43,943 nucleotides of DNA, from positions 1-43,943 of the forward strand of contig JAISMV010000134.1 of the NCBI GenBank assembly GCA_031276535.1, written 5' to 3'. Numbering within the stretch: position 1 is the first letter of the stretch; each line of letters begins with the position of its first letter. The stretch comes from Flavobacteriaceae bacterium. GTDB taxonomy: Bacteria > Bacteroidota > Bacteroidia > Flavobacteriales > Weeksellaceae. Positions 8,904-17,810 of this stretch are shown one piece after another. The position numbers and the translations under genes were made by a program. The notes below the pieces were generated by a model. That model had not been told where the DNA came from, did no database searches, and worked only from the letters and a program-made list of their open reading frames with translations.

Positions 8904-10097
8904 CTAATCATTCAATATTGCAGCTACGCCCGGTAATTCTCTGCCTTCTAAAGACTCAAGCATAGCCCCTCCTCCTGTTGAAACATAACTTACCTTGTCC
9001 GTATAGTTATTTTGCTTAACGAAAGCCACGCTGTCGCCTCCTCCTACCAAAGAAAAAGCTCCGTTTTTAGTAGCATCGCCGATAGCATCGCCGATAGCCT
9101 TGGTTCCTCCTGCAAAATTTGGCATTTCAAATACTCCCAACGGACCATTCCATAATATGGTTTTGGATTGTAATATTACATCAGAGAAGATCTTTATAGT
9201 CTCAGTACCAACATCCAAACCTTCCCATCCATCAGGAATATCTTTAGTTTTAACTATTTGAGTTTTTGCATCATTAGAAAAACCATCTGCAATCAAGGAA
9301 TCTTCCGGTATGTAAACCTTTACATTCTTTTCGTCTGCTTTTTTCAAAATATCCAACGCCAGATCCAGTTTATCATTTTCACAAATGGAATTTCCTATCT
9401 TTCCTCCTTTGGCTTTTACGAAAGTATAGGTCATACCTCCTCCAATTATCAGATTATCTACCACAGAAAGTATATTTTCAATAATCGTAATTTTAGAAGA
9501 AACCTTAGAACCACCTAAAATTGCCGTAACCGGTTTTTCTCCTGTTTTAAGAACTTTTTGAATTGCATCCAACTCCTTAGCCATTAAAAGACCGAAACAC
9601 TTGTTAGAAGGAAAATACTGAGCAATTACCGCAGTAGAAGCATGAGCCCTGTGAGCTGTTCCAAACGCATCGTTCACATAAATATCTCCCAGTTTGGACA
9701 ACTGTCTGGCAAACTCAACATCTCCCTTTTCCTCTTCAGAATGAAAACGCAGGTTTTCCAACAACAAAACTTCTCCCGGCTTCAAATCTCCGGATGCGGC
9801 TTCCGCCTTCTCACCTACACATTCATCTACAAATTTTACAGAAACGCCAAGCACTTTAGAAACCTCATCCACAACATGTTTCAAAGAAAATTTATCACTA
9901 ACCTGTCCCTTGGGTCTTCCCAGGTGAGTCATCAAAACAACCGAACCTCCGTCTTTTACTATTTTATCTATAGTAGGTTTAGCGGAAACTATTCTTGTAT
10001 TGTCTGTAACATTCAGGTTTTCATCCTGAGGAACATTAAAATCAACTCTTATTAAAGCCTTTTTTCCATTAAAATTGAAATCATTAACTGTTTTCAT
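8904..10097 (-). CDS. pgk: Phosphoglycerate kinase
   Basis: A 397-residue cytoplasmic glycolytic enzyme that transfers phosphate from 1,3-bisphosphoglycerate to ADP. Family signatures are complete: RVDFNVPQ near the N-terminus, the 3-PG-binding [22 protein letters not shown], the hinge region [10 protein letters not shown], and the nucleotide-binding GGGDSVAF. Length is standard for bacterial PGK. It is transcribed as a single gene from a TAnnTTTG promoter 23 nt upstream and ends at a strong hairpin terminator. Its upstream flank is the long AT-rich non-coding stretch discussed as a candidate origin. Confidence 0.98.
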   Translation of the reverse strand: MKTVNDFNFNGKKALIRVDFNVPQDENLNVTDNTRIVSAKPTIDKIVKDGGSVVLMTHLGRPKGQVSDKFSLKHVVDEVSKVLGVSVKFVDECVGEKAEAASGDLKPGEVLLLENLRFHSEEEKGDVEFARQLSKLGDIYVNDAFGTAHRAHASTAVIAQYFPSNKCFGLLMAKELDAIQKVLKTGEKPVTAILGGSKVSSKITIIENILSVVDNLIIGGGMTYTFVKAKGGKIGNSICENDKLDLALDILKKADEKNVKVYIPEDSLIADGFSNDAKTQIVKTKDIPDGWEGLDVGTETIKIFSDVILQSKTILWNGPLGVFEMPNFAGGTKAIGDAIGDATKNGAFSLVGGGDSVAFVKQNNYTDKVSYVSTGGGAMLESLEGRELPGVAAILND

Positions 10098-10120
10098 AAT
10101 TTTTTACATGTAATTTCTTA

Positions 10121-10128
10121 CAAATATA
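10121..10128 (-). promoter_or_regulatory. -7 promoter element of pgk (TATATTTG)
   Basis: Reads TATATTTG on the minus strand, an exact TAnnTTTG match, 23 nt before the pgk ATG. A TTTTG tract lies a little upstream but at a shorter spacing than the usual -33 box. Confidence 0.65.
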
Positions 10129-10835
10129 CTCTCATAAAAAACAAAACAGAAATTTTATTAGCTGAGATTTATTCACATTTCATTATTATTAAAATCATTT
10201 ATTTTTTATTTAAAAAAGAGTAAGAAAATTTTAATGATGATGATAATAGCTATGTTGATATGTTGATAAATTTTTTAAATATATTTTTAACAGGTTTTGT
10301 ATAGTTTATTTACAACTTTATTTTATTTTAAATAATTGAATATAAATATAATACATAATTATTAACATATTTTTAATAATGTTGATAGTTTTACTGTTGA
10401 TAGTTTTAGTGTTAATAATTTTATCGTATTTGATATATAAGCCAACATAAAAAAAGATAAATAATAATTGGAAAATTGAATATTATTTATAATGGAAAAT
10501 TAAAAGCTTATTACTGTAATTAATTACTTAAAATTCTTAACAAAAAAGTAACTATATTGTTAATATTTGATTAACTAATATATTTTTAATGAGTTATAAA
10601 AAAAAATTTCACATAAAGAAAAAGAAAAAACATTGAGGTTCTTTCACATATAAAAATTTTACTTTTTAAGCAATAATAAGAGTTATCAACAAAGTAATTA
10701 GTTATTGTTTTAAAAAGTATAATATATTGAATAATAAGTAAATAATAACTTAAAATAATAAATATTAGTTGTTTTGATCATCCTAAACTTTTGTCTGACT
10801 GAGGTTAAAACAATTCTGATATTTATAAAGAAATG
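10129..10835. other. Long AT-rich non-coding region with DnaA-box-like cluster (candidate oriC)
   Basis: About 700 bp without a credible gene and strikingly AT-rich, more than its neighbours. It contains the DnaA-box variant TTATCAACA exactly at 10683-10691 (+) and 10261-10269 (as TGTTGATAA). One-base variants occur at 10253-10261 (TGTTGATAT, abutting the second exact box), 10380-10388 and 10395-10403 (both TGTTGATAG), 10410-10418 (TGTTAATAA) and 10359-10367 (TTATTAACA). The boxes at 10253-10418 form a compact array mostly in one orientation, and the sequence between them is nearly pure A/T, as expected of an unwinding element. Two parS-like sites lie 3.4-5.5 kb away. No dnaA or dnaN is present, which does not exclude an origin in Bacteroidetes. 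Confidence 0.5.
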
Positions 10836-10866
10836 ACAAAGCCGCCTGTAAAACAGGTGGCTTTGT
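10836..10866 (-). terminator. Rho-independent terminator after lon
   Basis: A 14-bp stem (10836-10849 with 10853-10866) built on ACAAAGCC...GGCTTTGT, with one G-T wobble and a 3-nt loop, followed on the minus strand by a T-rich tract. It lies 45 nt past the lon stop codon and marks the edge of the AT-rich region. Confidence 0.85.
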
Positions 10867-10911
10867 TTATGTATTCAAAGAAAAAGAAAGATCTTTTTGA
10901 ATTTGGGTTTT

Positions 10912-13317
10912 TTAAATAGCCAGTTCTATCACTTCGGACATTTGAGTTACGTAATGTATTTTCAATGCTTTAACGTATTCAGGATTTATTTTCTCCATAT
11001 CCTTTTTGTTTTCTTCACAGAGAATAACATCCGTAATACCGGCACGCTTGGCAGCTAGGATTTTTTCCTTAATTCCTCCTACGGGAAGCACTTTTCCCCG
11101 CAGAGTGATTTCTCCGGTCATTGCCCATTTCGATTTTACTTTTTTCCCTGTAAAAGAAGAAACCAGTGACGTCAGCATGGCAATTCCTGCCGAAGGTCCG
11201 TCTTTAGGAGTAGCTCCCTCAGGAACGTGAATATGAATATTGCTTTCTTCCAATTTTTTCTGTTCTATACCAAACTGTTCGTGGTTGGCTTTGATATATT
11301 CCAGTGCAATAGTTGCCGATTCTTTCATAACATTTCCCAGATTTCCGGTCATGGTAAGAGTTCCTTTTCCCTTGGAAAGAATACTTTCAATGAAAAGAAT
11401 ATCTCCTCCCACCTGTGTCCAGGCAAGTCCGGTTACTACTCCCGGAACTTTGTTGGTTTCGGATTCATCGGGCATTGCAGGAGGTCCCAGTATTTTTTCA
11501 ATCCTTGCCCGACTGAGTTTTTTGGTATATTCAACATTTCGGGTAATCAACAAGGCGGTATTTCGGATTATTTTTGCAATCTTTCTTTCCAAATTTCTAA
11601 CTCCGGATTCACGGGTATATGCCTGAATTATGAATTCCAGTTCTTTTTTATCCAAAGAAACATCTTTTTTACTTAGTCCGTGTTCCAGAATCTGTTTAGG
11701 AAGAAGATATTTGGAAGCAATTTCTATTTTTTCCTCAAGGGTATATCCGGAGATGTCTATTATTTCCATCCGGTCCAGTAGAGCCGGCTGAATGGTAGAA
11801 AGATTATTTGCCGTAGCAATAAACAGTACCTTGGATAGATCATAGTCCATATCGAGGAAGTTATCGTGAAAAGTGCTGTTTTGCTCCGGATCCAGTACTT
11901 CCAGCAAGGCAGAAGAAGGATCTCCGTGTCCGCTGGTGCTTATTTTGTCAATCTCGTCCAATACCATTACAGGATTGGAAGTTCCCGCTTTTTTTATAGA
12001 CTGGATAATTCTTCCGGGCATGGCACCGATATAAGTTTTTCTATGTCCTCTGATTTCCGATTCATCGTGCAAACCTCCCAAAGACATTCGTATGTATTTT
12101 CTACCCAAAGCGGAAGCTATGGATTTACCCAAGGAAGTCTTCCCTACTCCCGGAGGTCCATACAGACAGATGATAGGAGATTTCATATCTCCCTTGAGTT
12201 TGAGAACTGCCAGATATTCCAGAATGCGCTCTTTAACTTCTTCCAGTCCGAAATGATCCTTATTCAGCACTTTTTCAGCATGGATAATATCAAAATTATC
12301 TTTGGAATAACTATTCCAGGGTAAATCCAACAACAGCTCGAGGTAATTTCTCTGAACACCGTAGTCGGGAGTTTGCGGATTCATCCGTATAAGTCGGTTG
12401 AGCTCTTTTTCAAAATGTTCTTTTACCGTTTTACTCCATTTTTTTCTGGAAGCTTTTTTTCTCATGCCTTCCGCTTCTGCTTCGTACGAAACGCCTCCCA
12501 GTTCTTCCTGTATGGTTTTTATCTGTTGATGAAGGAAATACTCCCGTTGTTGTTTGTTTAAATCGGTGTTTACCTTATCCTGAATGGAATTTTTCAGGGT
12601 TATTTTCTGAAGTTCCAAATTCAGATATTTCAGGGTTTTGGAAGCCCTGTTCACAAGGTTGTTTATTTCCAGCAATTCCTGTTTTTCGATTAAAGGAAGA
12701 TCCAGATTGGAAGCAACAAAATTTATCAGAAGAGAACTTCCTTCAATATTTTTTAAGGCAAAGGAAGCCTCCGAAGGGATCGCCGGATTTTCCTGAATGG
12801 TTCTGATGGCGGTTTCACGAAGATTTTCCAGCAAAGCCTCAAAGTGTTCTTTATTCTTTCCTACAATTTTTTTCTTGTCTTCCAGCAGGGTGATCTCCGC
12901 CTTCAAATACGGTTCTTCTTCAACGATTGCATCCAGAGAAAATTTTCGAATTCCCTGAATGATCGCCATGGAACTTCCATCGGGCATTTTGAGCAGTTTC
13001 AGGATTTTCGCAATGGTTCCCACCTTGTGCAAATCGTGAATCTGAGGCTCATCCGTATGGATTTCCTTCTGGGTTATGACCGCAATGATCTTATCTGTTT
13101 TTTGAGCATCTCTTAACAGTTTGATGGATTTATTCCTTCCGGCAGTGACCGGAACAACGACTCCCGGAAATAATACGACATTCCGTACCGGTAACAAAGG
13201 TAATACGGCGGGAAATGTTTCATTCATCATCCGGTCTTCTTCGTCCTGACTTAATAATGGGACAAATTCTCCATCGTTTTGTAGAACCTGGTCTAGTGAC
13301 AATATGTCAAATTTCAT
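10912..13317 (-). CDS. lon: ATP-dependent protease Lon (LonA)
   Basis: An 801-residue soluble LonA protease that degrades misfolded and regulatory proteins. The order is the N-terminal substrate-binding LAN domain (LPVRNVVLFPGVVVPV, about residues 40-55), a coiled helical region (QREYFLHQQIKTIQEELGG), the AAA+ module with Walker A GPPGVGKTS (near 386-394) and Walker B VMVLDEIDK, sensor and arginine-finger segments, then the peptidase domain with the catalytic Ser in PKDGPSAG (near 707) and Lys in GGIKEKILAA (near 750). Length is standard. It is a single gene with a terminator downstream. I did not find a clear TAnnTTTG element in its upstream gap. Confidence 0.98.
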   Translation of the reverse strand: MKFDILSLDQVLQNDGEFVPLLSQDEEDRMMNETFPAVLPLLPVRNVVLFPGVVVPVTAGRNKSIKLLRDAQKTDKIIAVITQKEIHTDEPQIHDLHKVGTIAKILKLLKMPDGSSMAIIQGIRKFSLDAIVEEEPYLKAEITLLEDKKKIVGKNKEHFEALLENLRETAIRTIQENPAIPSEASFALKNIEGSSLLINFVASNLDLPLIEKQELLEINNLVNRASKTLKYLNLELQKITLKNSIQDKVNTDLNKQQREYFLHQQIKTIQEELGGVSYEAEAEGMRKKASRKKWSKTVKEHFEKELNRLIRMNPQTPDYGVQRNYLELLLDLPWNSYSKDNFDIIHAEKVLNKDHFGLEEVKERILEYLAVLKLKGDMKSPIICLYGPPGVGKTSLGKSIASALGRKYIRMSLGGLHDESEIRGHRKTYIGAMPGRIIQSIKKAGTSNPVMVLDEIDKISTSGHGDPSSALLEVLDPEQNSTFHDNFLDMDYDLSKVLFIATANNLSTIQPALLDRMEIIDISGYTLEEKIEIASKYLLPKQILEHGLSKKDVSLDKKELEFIIQAYTRESGVRNLERKIAKIIRNTALLITRNVEYTKKLSRARIEKILGPPAMPDESETNKVPGVVTGLAWTQVGGDILFIESILSKGKGTLTMTGNLGNVMKESATIALEYIKANHEQFGIEQKKLEESNIHIHVPEGATPKDGPSAGIAMLTSLVSSFTGKKVKSKWAMTGEITLRGKVLPVGGIKEKILAAKRAGITDVILCEENKKDMEKINPEYVKALKIHYVTQMSEVIELAI

Positions 13318-13768
13318 GTTGTTTCTGTTTTATTTTTCTGACAAACTTTCGAATATCTGAATCTGTAAGGATTGCTTAAAGTTAATTAGTAAACGCAAAC
13401 TGTTGATTTTTAATTTACAACCCTGTAACCGCTCGAATTCGACTAACTAGAAAGTCAATTAATATGCCAAAAAAAGAATAGGGCTTTTTATAAAAAAGCC
13501 CGAAAAGTAGTTTTGGAAGGATACGGAAGAAATTCCATTGCGCCAAAGTTCAGATTCTTCGGAAATTCGTTCGAGTTTTCTACCTTTATTGTTTTTATAC
13601 TGAAGTTGAAAATTCAGGAATAATCCCGAATTTTTCCGGCATCCGGATTAACCGTAAGTAACCGAAAATCAGGTGAAATTTTATTTAAAGTTCTTTTATA
13701 AAAAGATTTTCAGTGTATTTTTTAAAAATGGATTTGGATAATTCCGAAATAATGGTTATTTTTATAAA
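13318..13768. other. Intergenic region between divergent lon and the copper locus
   Basis: A 451-bp gap without an assigned gene. It holds a strong hairpin (13481-13501) and, on the minus strand, a 62-codon open frame without ATG (13459-13647) whose translation (GRKLERISEESELWRNG and following) looks protein-like. It could be a gene remnant, part of a dispersed repeat, or chance. I could not assign promoters for either flanking gene. Confidence 0.4.
13481..13501 (-). terminator. Orphan hairpin, terminator-like on the minus strand
   Basis: A perfect 9-bp stem GGGCTTTTT / AAAAAGCCC with a 3-nt loop, followed on the minus strand by TATTCTTTTTTTGG. No annotated minus-strand gene ends here; lon starts further downstream. 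It may terminate an unrecognised short transcript from 13500-13770, or belong to the lon leader. Confidence 0.5.
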
Positions 13769-14131
13769 ATGAAGTATGGAATCATACTGTTAGTGATTAT
13801 TTTATCATTTCGTCCATTAGCCCCCTTATTGGATTATGGAATTAATTATGATTATATTTCAACGGTTTTGTGTATTAACAAGGATAAACCGGAACTTAAT
13901 TGTAACGGTAAATGTCATCTGATAGAAGAAATAGCGGAAAAATCTGCGGAAAATATTCCCGAAAATACCCAAAACGGAACTTTTAAAATAATAGATGCAT
14001 TTATCGTTCAGGAAAAATACAACGTTGCATTCAAATATTCTGTACAGACTTTTATAAATAACAATTTCTTTTACAATAATTTGTATTCATACCTTTCTTG
14101 TGTTTCTTTTTTGAAACCACCGGTTGTATAA
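13769..14131 (+). CDS. Small Cys-containing membrane or exported protein, copper-locus associated
   Basis: A 120-residue protein. It begins with one hydrophobic segment (MKYGIILLVIILSFRPLAPLL) that is a signal anchor or signal peptide. The conserved-looking core TVLCINKDKPELNCNGKCHL places Cys35, Cys45, Cys49 and His50 close together, a possible metal or disulfide site outside the cytoplasm. I recall short proteins with this NKDKP...CNGKCH core upstream of TonB receptors in Flavobacteriia, but I know of no assigned function. The C-terminal third is unremarkable and aromatic-rich. It opens a three-gene (+) cluster with a His/Met-rich lipoprotein and an OprC-like receptor, so a part in copper handling is inferred from context. 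Confidence 0.7.
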   Translation: MKYGIILLVIILSFRPLAPLLDYGINYDYISTVLCINKDKPELNCNGKCHLIEEIAEKSAENIPENTQNGTFKIIDAFIVQEKYNVAFKYSVQTFINNNFFYNNLYSYLSCVSFLKPPVV

Positions 14132-14276
14132 CCCCCTCCCCTTCTTACCAAATAATAGAAAATCCGGCTGATTGCATTTAGCCCGTGTTTTTTATGCCAC
14201 AGACCGCATACAATCTTGTTGAGCGGGATTTGTGCAACGTACCATTCAATTATCAATACAACTAAAAAATCAAAAA

Positions 14277-15137
14277 ATGAAAGTAATATATAAAATACTC
14301 TACAGTCTTTTTTTATCAGCTGTTTTTTTATCGTGTAGCAGTGACGACAACGATGTGGAAGTAATTAATCATAGTCAGGATGAAATTTCGGGATTGGTGA
14401 AAATACAGGAACTTACCGATGAGAATTATGAGGTTTCTCTTTACACGAAAACAGGGAAACTGATTACCGGGTATAATGAAATTTACCTACAGCTAAAAAA
14501 CAAAAAAACCGAAAAGTTTGAATCCGGGGCATCACTTTCCTGGCATCCGGTGATGCATATGACAAGCAAAAGTCATTCCTGTCCGGCGGGAAGCATCGAA
14601 AAAGTTCCGGAAAAGCAAACTTGGTATAAAGGCTTCATACTCTTTCAGATGGCTGGTTCTGAGTCTGAATATTGGAAACTTACTCTGGATTACGGCATAA
14701 AAGGACAAAACGCCCAAATTTCCGGAAATCTGAATGTATCACAATCTTTGAAGAGAACGCTGCAGGGATTTACAGGAACAGATAATAGCAGGTATGTTGT
14801 CACATTGGTAGAGCCTTCACATCCCGATGTCGGAACTAACGACCTGACGGCATATTTATACAAAATGCAGGATATGAATACCTTTGTTCCGGTGGATGGT
14901 TATACGATTAAATTTGATCCGCGAATGCCGGGAATGGGAAATCATAGCTCTCCGAACAACGTTGACCTGACCTATACCGGAACATCCGGATTTTACAAAG
15001 GAAAAGTGAATCTTACCATGACCGGATACTGGAAAATAAACCTGATAGTGCTTGACGACAAAGGTCAGGTAATTAAAGGAGAAACCATAACGGAAACTAA
15101 TAAATCCAGCAGCATCTACTGGGAATTGGAATTTTAG
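14277..15137 (+). CDS. Probable surface lipoprotein with two YtkA/FixH-like His/Met-rich domains
   Basis: A 286-residue lipoprotein. The lipobox VFLSC puts the lipidated residue at Cys20; the following SSDDND is the acidic Ser-Asp-Asp pattern of Bacteroidetes lipoprotein export signals, so surface display is likely. Two related beta domains follow. One carries WHPVMHMTSKSHSCP (His90, Met93, His94, Met95, His100, Cys102); the other carries DPRMPGMGNHSSP (Met217, Met220, His223) before a GFYKGKVNLTMTGYWKINL strand pair typical of YtkA/FixH-like domains linked to copper. ATG 14277 is chosen over an upstream in-frame GTG at 14232 because it starts the signal peptide directly. It sits 3 nt before the TonB receptor, so it is surely co-transcribed and perhaps a receptor partner that presents copper. 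Confidence 0.82.
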   Translation: MKVIYKILYSLFLSAVFLSCSSDDNDVEVINHSQDEISGLVKIQELTDENYEVSLYTKTGKLITGYNEIYLQLKNKKTEKFESGASLSWHPVMHMTSKSHSCPAGSIEKVPEKQTWYKGFILFQMAGSESEYWKLTLDYGIKGQNAQISGNLNVSQSLKRTLQGFTGTDNSRYVVTLVEPSHPDVGTNDLTAYLYKMQDMNTFVPVDGYTIKFDPRMPGMGNHSSPNNVDLTYTGTSGFYKGKVNLTMTGYWKINLIVLDDKGQVIKGETITETNKSSSIYWELEF

Positions 15138-15140
15138 GAA

Positions 15141-17129
15141 ATGAAAAAAGTTATAATACTTTCCTGCCTACTCCATTTTTGTTTTTCTTATTCTCAGGTT
15201 GCAGATTCTATTCAGGATAAAAATCTTGAGGGAATAATTGTAATTGGAAAGAAAGGTTTGGACTATCGAAAAGAGTCCAAACCTCTGTCTACATTGGACG
15301 AATATATGGAGAATTCAGGCAGGATAAACCTGATTCAAAGAGGAAATTATGCATGGGAACCTACCCTGAACAATATGGCTTCGGAACGTATTTCGGTGAC
15401 CATTGACGGAATGAAAATATTTAGTGCCTGCACGGATAAAATGGATCCGGTAACTTCTTATGTGGAAATATCTAATCTGAAAAAACTTCAGGTTTACTCA
15501 GGCTTAGAAAACGGAGTTCACGGGAGTAACAGTATCGGAGGAGGTATCAATCTGGCTTTGAACAAAACGGGGTTTTCTTCAAAAAAATGGAAGAGCAGCC
15601 TGAATACGGGATATGAATCAAACGGAGACTATCGCACCAACGGATTGGATATATCCTATTCCCGTCCGAAATTTTATACCAACATGGGGGTTTTCCACAG
15701 GAAAAGCGAAAATTATCAGGCAGGCGATCACGAGGAAGTTTATTTTTCTCAGTTTGAAAAATTCAACTCTTATGCAAATATCGGATATCAATTTCCTCAA
15801 TCCGGAGTTATAGAGGGTTCTTTGATTTACGACGACGCGTCTGATGTAGGATACCCGGCTCTTACCATGGATGTGAAAACAGCCAGAGCATGGATAACCT
15901 CTCTAAGTTATAAAAAAGAAAATCTGTCCGATATTTTTTCTTTATGGGAAACCAAATTTTATTATAATTCCATCGTCCATAAGATGGATGATACAAAACG
16001 TCCGGATGTTCCCATACATATGGATATGCCCGGCAAAAGCAAAACCCGGGGTTTTTATTCCTTACTTAAAGGGAATACGTCCCGGCATTCGTTCACAGCC
16101 AACTGGGACGGATATTACAATCAGTCGGAAGCGGAAATGACCATGTATCCGGAAAACCCGAACGAAAAACCCATGTTTATGTATACCTGGCCGGACATCC
16201 GGACGTATAATACCGGCATTTTTATAGAAGACATGTATCGTATAAATGAGAAAAATTCTTTTCATTTTTCTTCCCGGGCAGGATTTCAGCATGAGATTAT
16301 CCAAAGCAACTTCGGACTTCGAAGCATCCGGATTTTTTTCCCGGAAACGAACAAATCCCGGAATCGTTTTTTGTTTAAAGCGACAGCACATTATCAATAC
16401 ACTAAAAATGACCTGACTCTGACCGCCGGAGGAGGATACGGAGAAAGAACGCCCTCCGCTTCGGAAGCATACGGTTTTTATCTTTTTAATAGTTTTGATA
16501 ATTATGATTATATAGGAAATCCATCTCTTAAAAATGAAAAGTCACTGGAAGGAAACATGTCCCTGAATTGGAAAAAGAAGAAAGTTGAACTAAATCTGGA
16601 GGCTTCCTGTTTTCACTTTTTTGATTATATAACCGGAAAACCGGATATTTCACTCTCTCCGATGACTTTGGGAGCTCAGGGAGCAAAGATATATATTCCC
16701 CTACCCCGGGCTTTTATTTTTACTACCCGTATGCAGTTGAAATACCGCTTCCTGAACCTTTTTGAATGGACAAATCAGGTATCGTATAATTTGGGAAGAG
16801 ATAACCATGACAAGCCGCTTCCTCTTATTGCTCCGGTTATGTATTCATCAACCCTGTTTTTTCATAAAAGTAAATTTAATTCGGAAATACAGATAAAAGG
16901 AGCAGGAAAGCAGAATGAATTCAATTCGGAATTCGGAGAAGACAAAACGCCGGGTTATCTGGTATGCAACATTTCTTTTGGGTATAGCCTGTCTTTTGAC
17001 AAGCATACTCTTACTTTAAAGTCGGGAATGGAAAATATATTTGATAGAAGATACTCGGTGTATTCGGACTGGAATAATATTCTCAGAAAAGGAAGGAATT
17101 ATTTTATAGCGGTACTTGTTAACTTGTAA
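15141..17129 (+). CDS. TonB-dependent outer-membrane receptor, OprC/NosA-like (copper)
   Basis: A 662-residue TonB-dependent receptor. It has a signal peptide (about 1-19), a TonB-box-like EGIIVIG (30-36), a plug with SVTIDGMKIFSACTDKMDP and a large barrel ending in YFIAVLVNL. The plug contains Cys97-x3-Met101 (CTDKM). In Pseudomonas OprC, a CxxxM pair in the plug together with a His/Met pair binds copper; here an HMDM cluster (His293 to Met296) lies in an extracellular-loop-like stretch and is a candidate second half. A GAAATG context gives a clear start 3 nt after the lipoprotein gene. The predicted role is TonB-driven copper uptake across the outer membrane. Another metal cannot be excluded from sequence alone. 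Confidence 0.85.
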   Translation: MKKVIILSCLLHFCFSYSQVADSIQDKNLEGIIVIGKKGLDYRKESKPLSTLDEYMENSGRINLIQRGNYAWEPTLNNMASERISVTIDGMKIFSACTDKMDPVTSYVEISNLKKLQVYSGLENGVHGSNSIGGGINLALNKTGFSSKKWKSSLNTGYESNGDYRTNGLDISYSRPKFYTNMGVFHRKSENYQAGDHEEVYFSQFEKFNSYANIGYQFPQSGVIEGSLIYDDASDVGYPALTMDVKTARAWITSLSYKKENLSDIFSLWETKFYYNSIVHKMDDTKRPDVPIHMDMPGKSKTRGFYSLLKGNTSRHSFTANWDGYYNQSEAEMTMYPENPNEKPMFMYTWPDIRTYNTGIFIEDMYRINEKNSFHFSSRAGFQHEIIQSNFGLRSIRIFFPETNKSRNRFLFKATAHYQYTKNDLTLTAGGGYGERTPSASEAYGFYLFNSFDNYDYIGNPSLKNEKSLEGNMSLNWKKKKVELNLEASCFHFFDYITGKPDISLSPMTLGAQGAKIYIPLPRAFIFTTRMQLKYRFLNLFEWTNQVSYNLGRDNHDKPLPLIAPVMYSSTLFFHKSKFNSEIQIKGAGKQNEFNSEFGEDKTPGYLVCNISFGYSLSFDKHTLTLKSGMENIFDRRYSVYSDWNNILRKGRNYFIAVLVNL

Positions 17130-17264
17130 TTTGTATTTTACCATTTTTTACCGGTTAATTCGTAGATCCTTCAAGTTAAAACCTGCTTTTTCCGGGGTTC
17201 TCTATTTCAGATCGGAGACGGGAAGAAAATAAATAAACCGATTTTTTATTTATCATAATTTTTG

Positions 17265-17272
17265 TAAGTTTG
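17265..17272 (+). promoter_or_regulatory. -7 promoter element (TAAGTTTG)
   Basis: Exact TAnnTTTG match. It is 20 nt before ATG 17293 and 8 nt before ATG 17281. The usual spacing seen in this window (17-28 nt) favours 17293 as the start of the thioesterase gene. Confidence 0.65.
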
Positions 17273-17292
17273 AACGCCTTATGACAATAGCT

Positions 17293-17721
17293 ATGCCCAG
17301 AATAAAAATAGTTCTTCCGGAAACTTTCGAATATGTAACGGAGATTCCCGTGCGTATTACCGATATAAATTTTGGGGGGCATGTAGGAAACGATACGATA
17401 CTTTCACTTATTCATGAGGCACGTGTCAGATTTTTATCCTCTTTCGGATATTCCGAATTAAATATTGAAGGCGCAGGACTGATAATGGCTGACGCAGGGA
17501 TAGAATATACGCATGAATTACTTTACGGACAGCCACTTCGGATAAAGGTAAAAGCGGAAAATTTCGGAAGGGCGGGCTTTGATATTTACTACCTGCTGGA
17601 GTCTGTAAAAGACGGCATAACAACAACTATTGCCAAAGCAAAGACAGGAATGGTCTGCTTTGATTACAAACAGAAAAAAGTAATATCTCTCCCTGAAGAA
17701 GTAAAACAAAGATTATGTTAA
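17293..17721 (+). CDS. Acyl-CoA thioesterase, hotdog fold (4HBT/FadM-YbgC type)
   Basis: A 142-residue protein with the hotdog thioesterase signature RITDINFGGHVGNDTILSLIHEAR; the Asp in TDINFGGHVGN aligns with the catalytic Asp of the 4HBT family. The second half, LYGQPLRIKVKAENFGRAGFDIYYLLE, supplies the central strands. It hydrolyses acyl-CoA or aryl-CoA thioesters in the cytoplasm; the substrate is unknown. An in-frame ATG at 17281 would add MTIA; 17293 is preferred on promoter spacing. It follows the copper locus but has its own promoter, so the two are probably unrelated. Confidence 0.82.
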   Translation: MPRIKIVLPETFEYVTEIPVRITDINFGGHVGNDTILSLIHEARVRFLSSFGYSELNIEGAGLIMADAGIEYTHELLYGQPLRIKVKAENFGRAGFDIYYLLESVKDGITTTIAKAKTGMVCFDYKQKKVISLPEEVKQRLC

Positions 17722-17810
17722 GTTATTTCTTTTTTTCAATTTCTCCGGAAACAAAAATTAAAATTAGGATTTCGATACACAGTTAAAATAACTTTTTGAA
17801 AAAACGCCAT

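Noticed and set aside
13540..13600. tRNA-like GTTCGAG segment
   Set aside because: No acceptor stem, anticodon arm or CCA-compatible end can be drawn around it; I found no tRNA anywhere in the window.
13769..17129. Horizontal acquisition of the copper locus
   Set aside because: The locus seems somewhat richer in G+C than mnmG, but lon, metH and dusB are similar, and no integrase, direct repeats or tRNA borders it.
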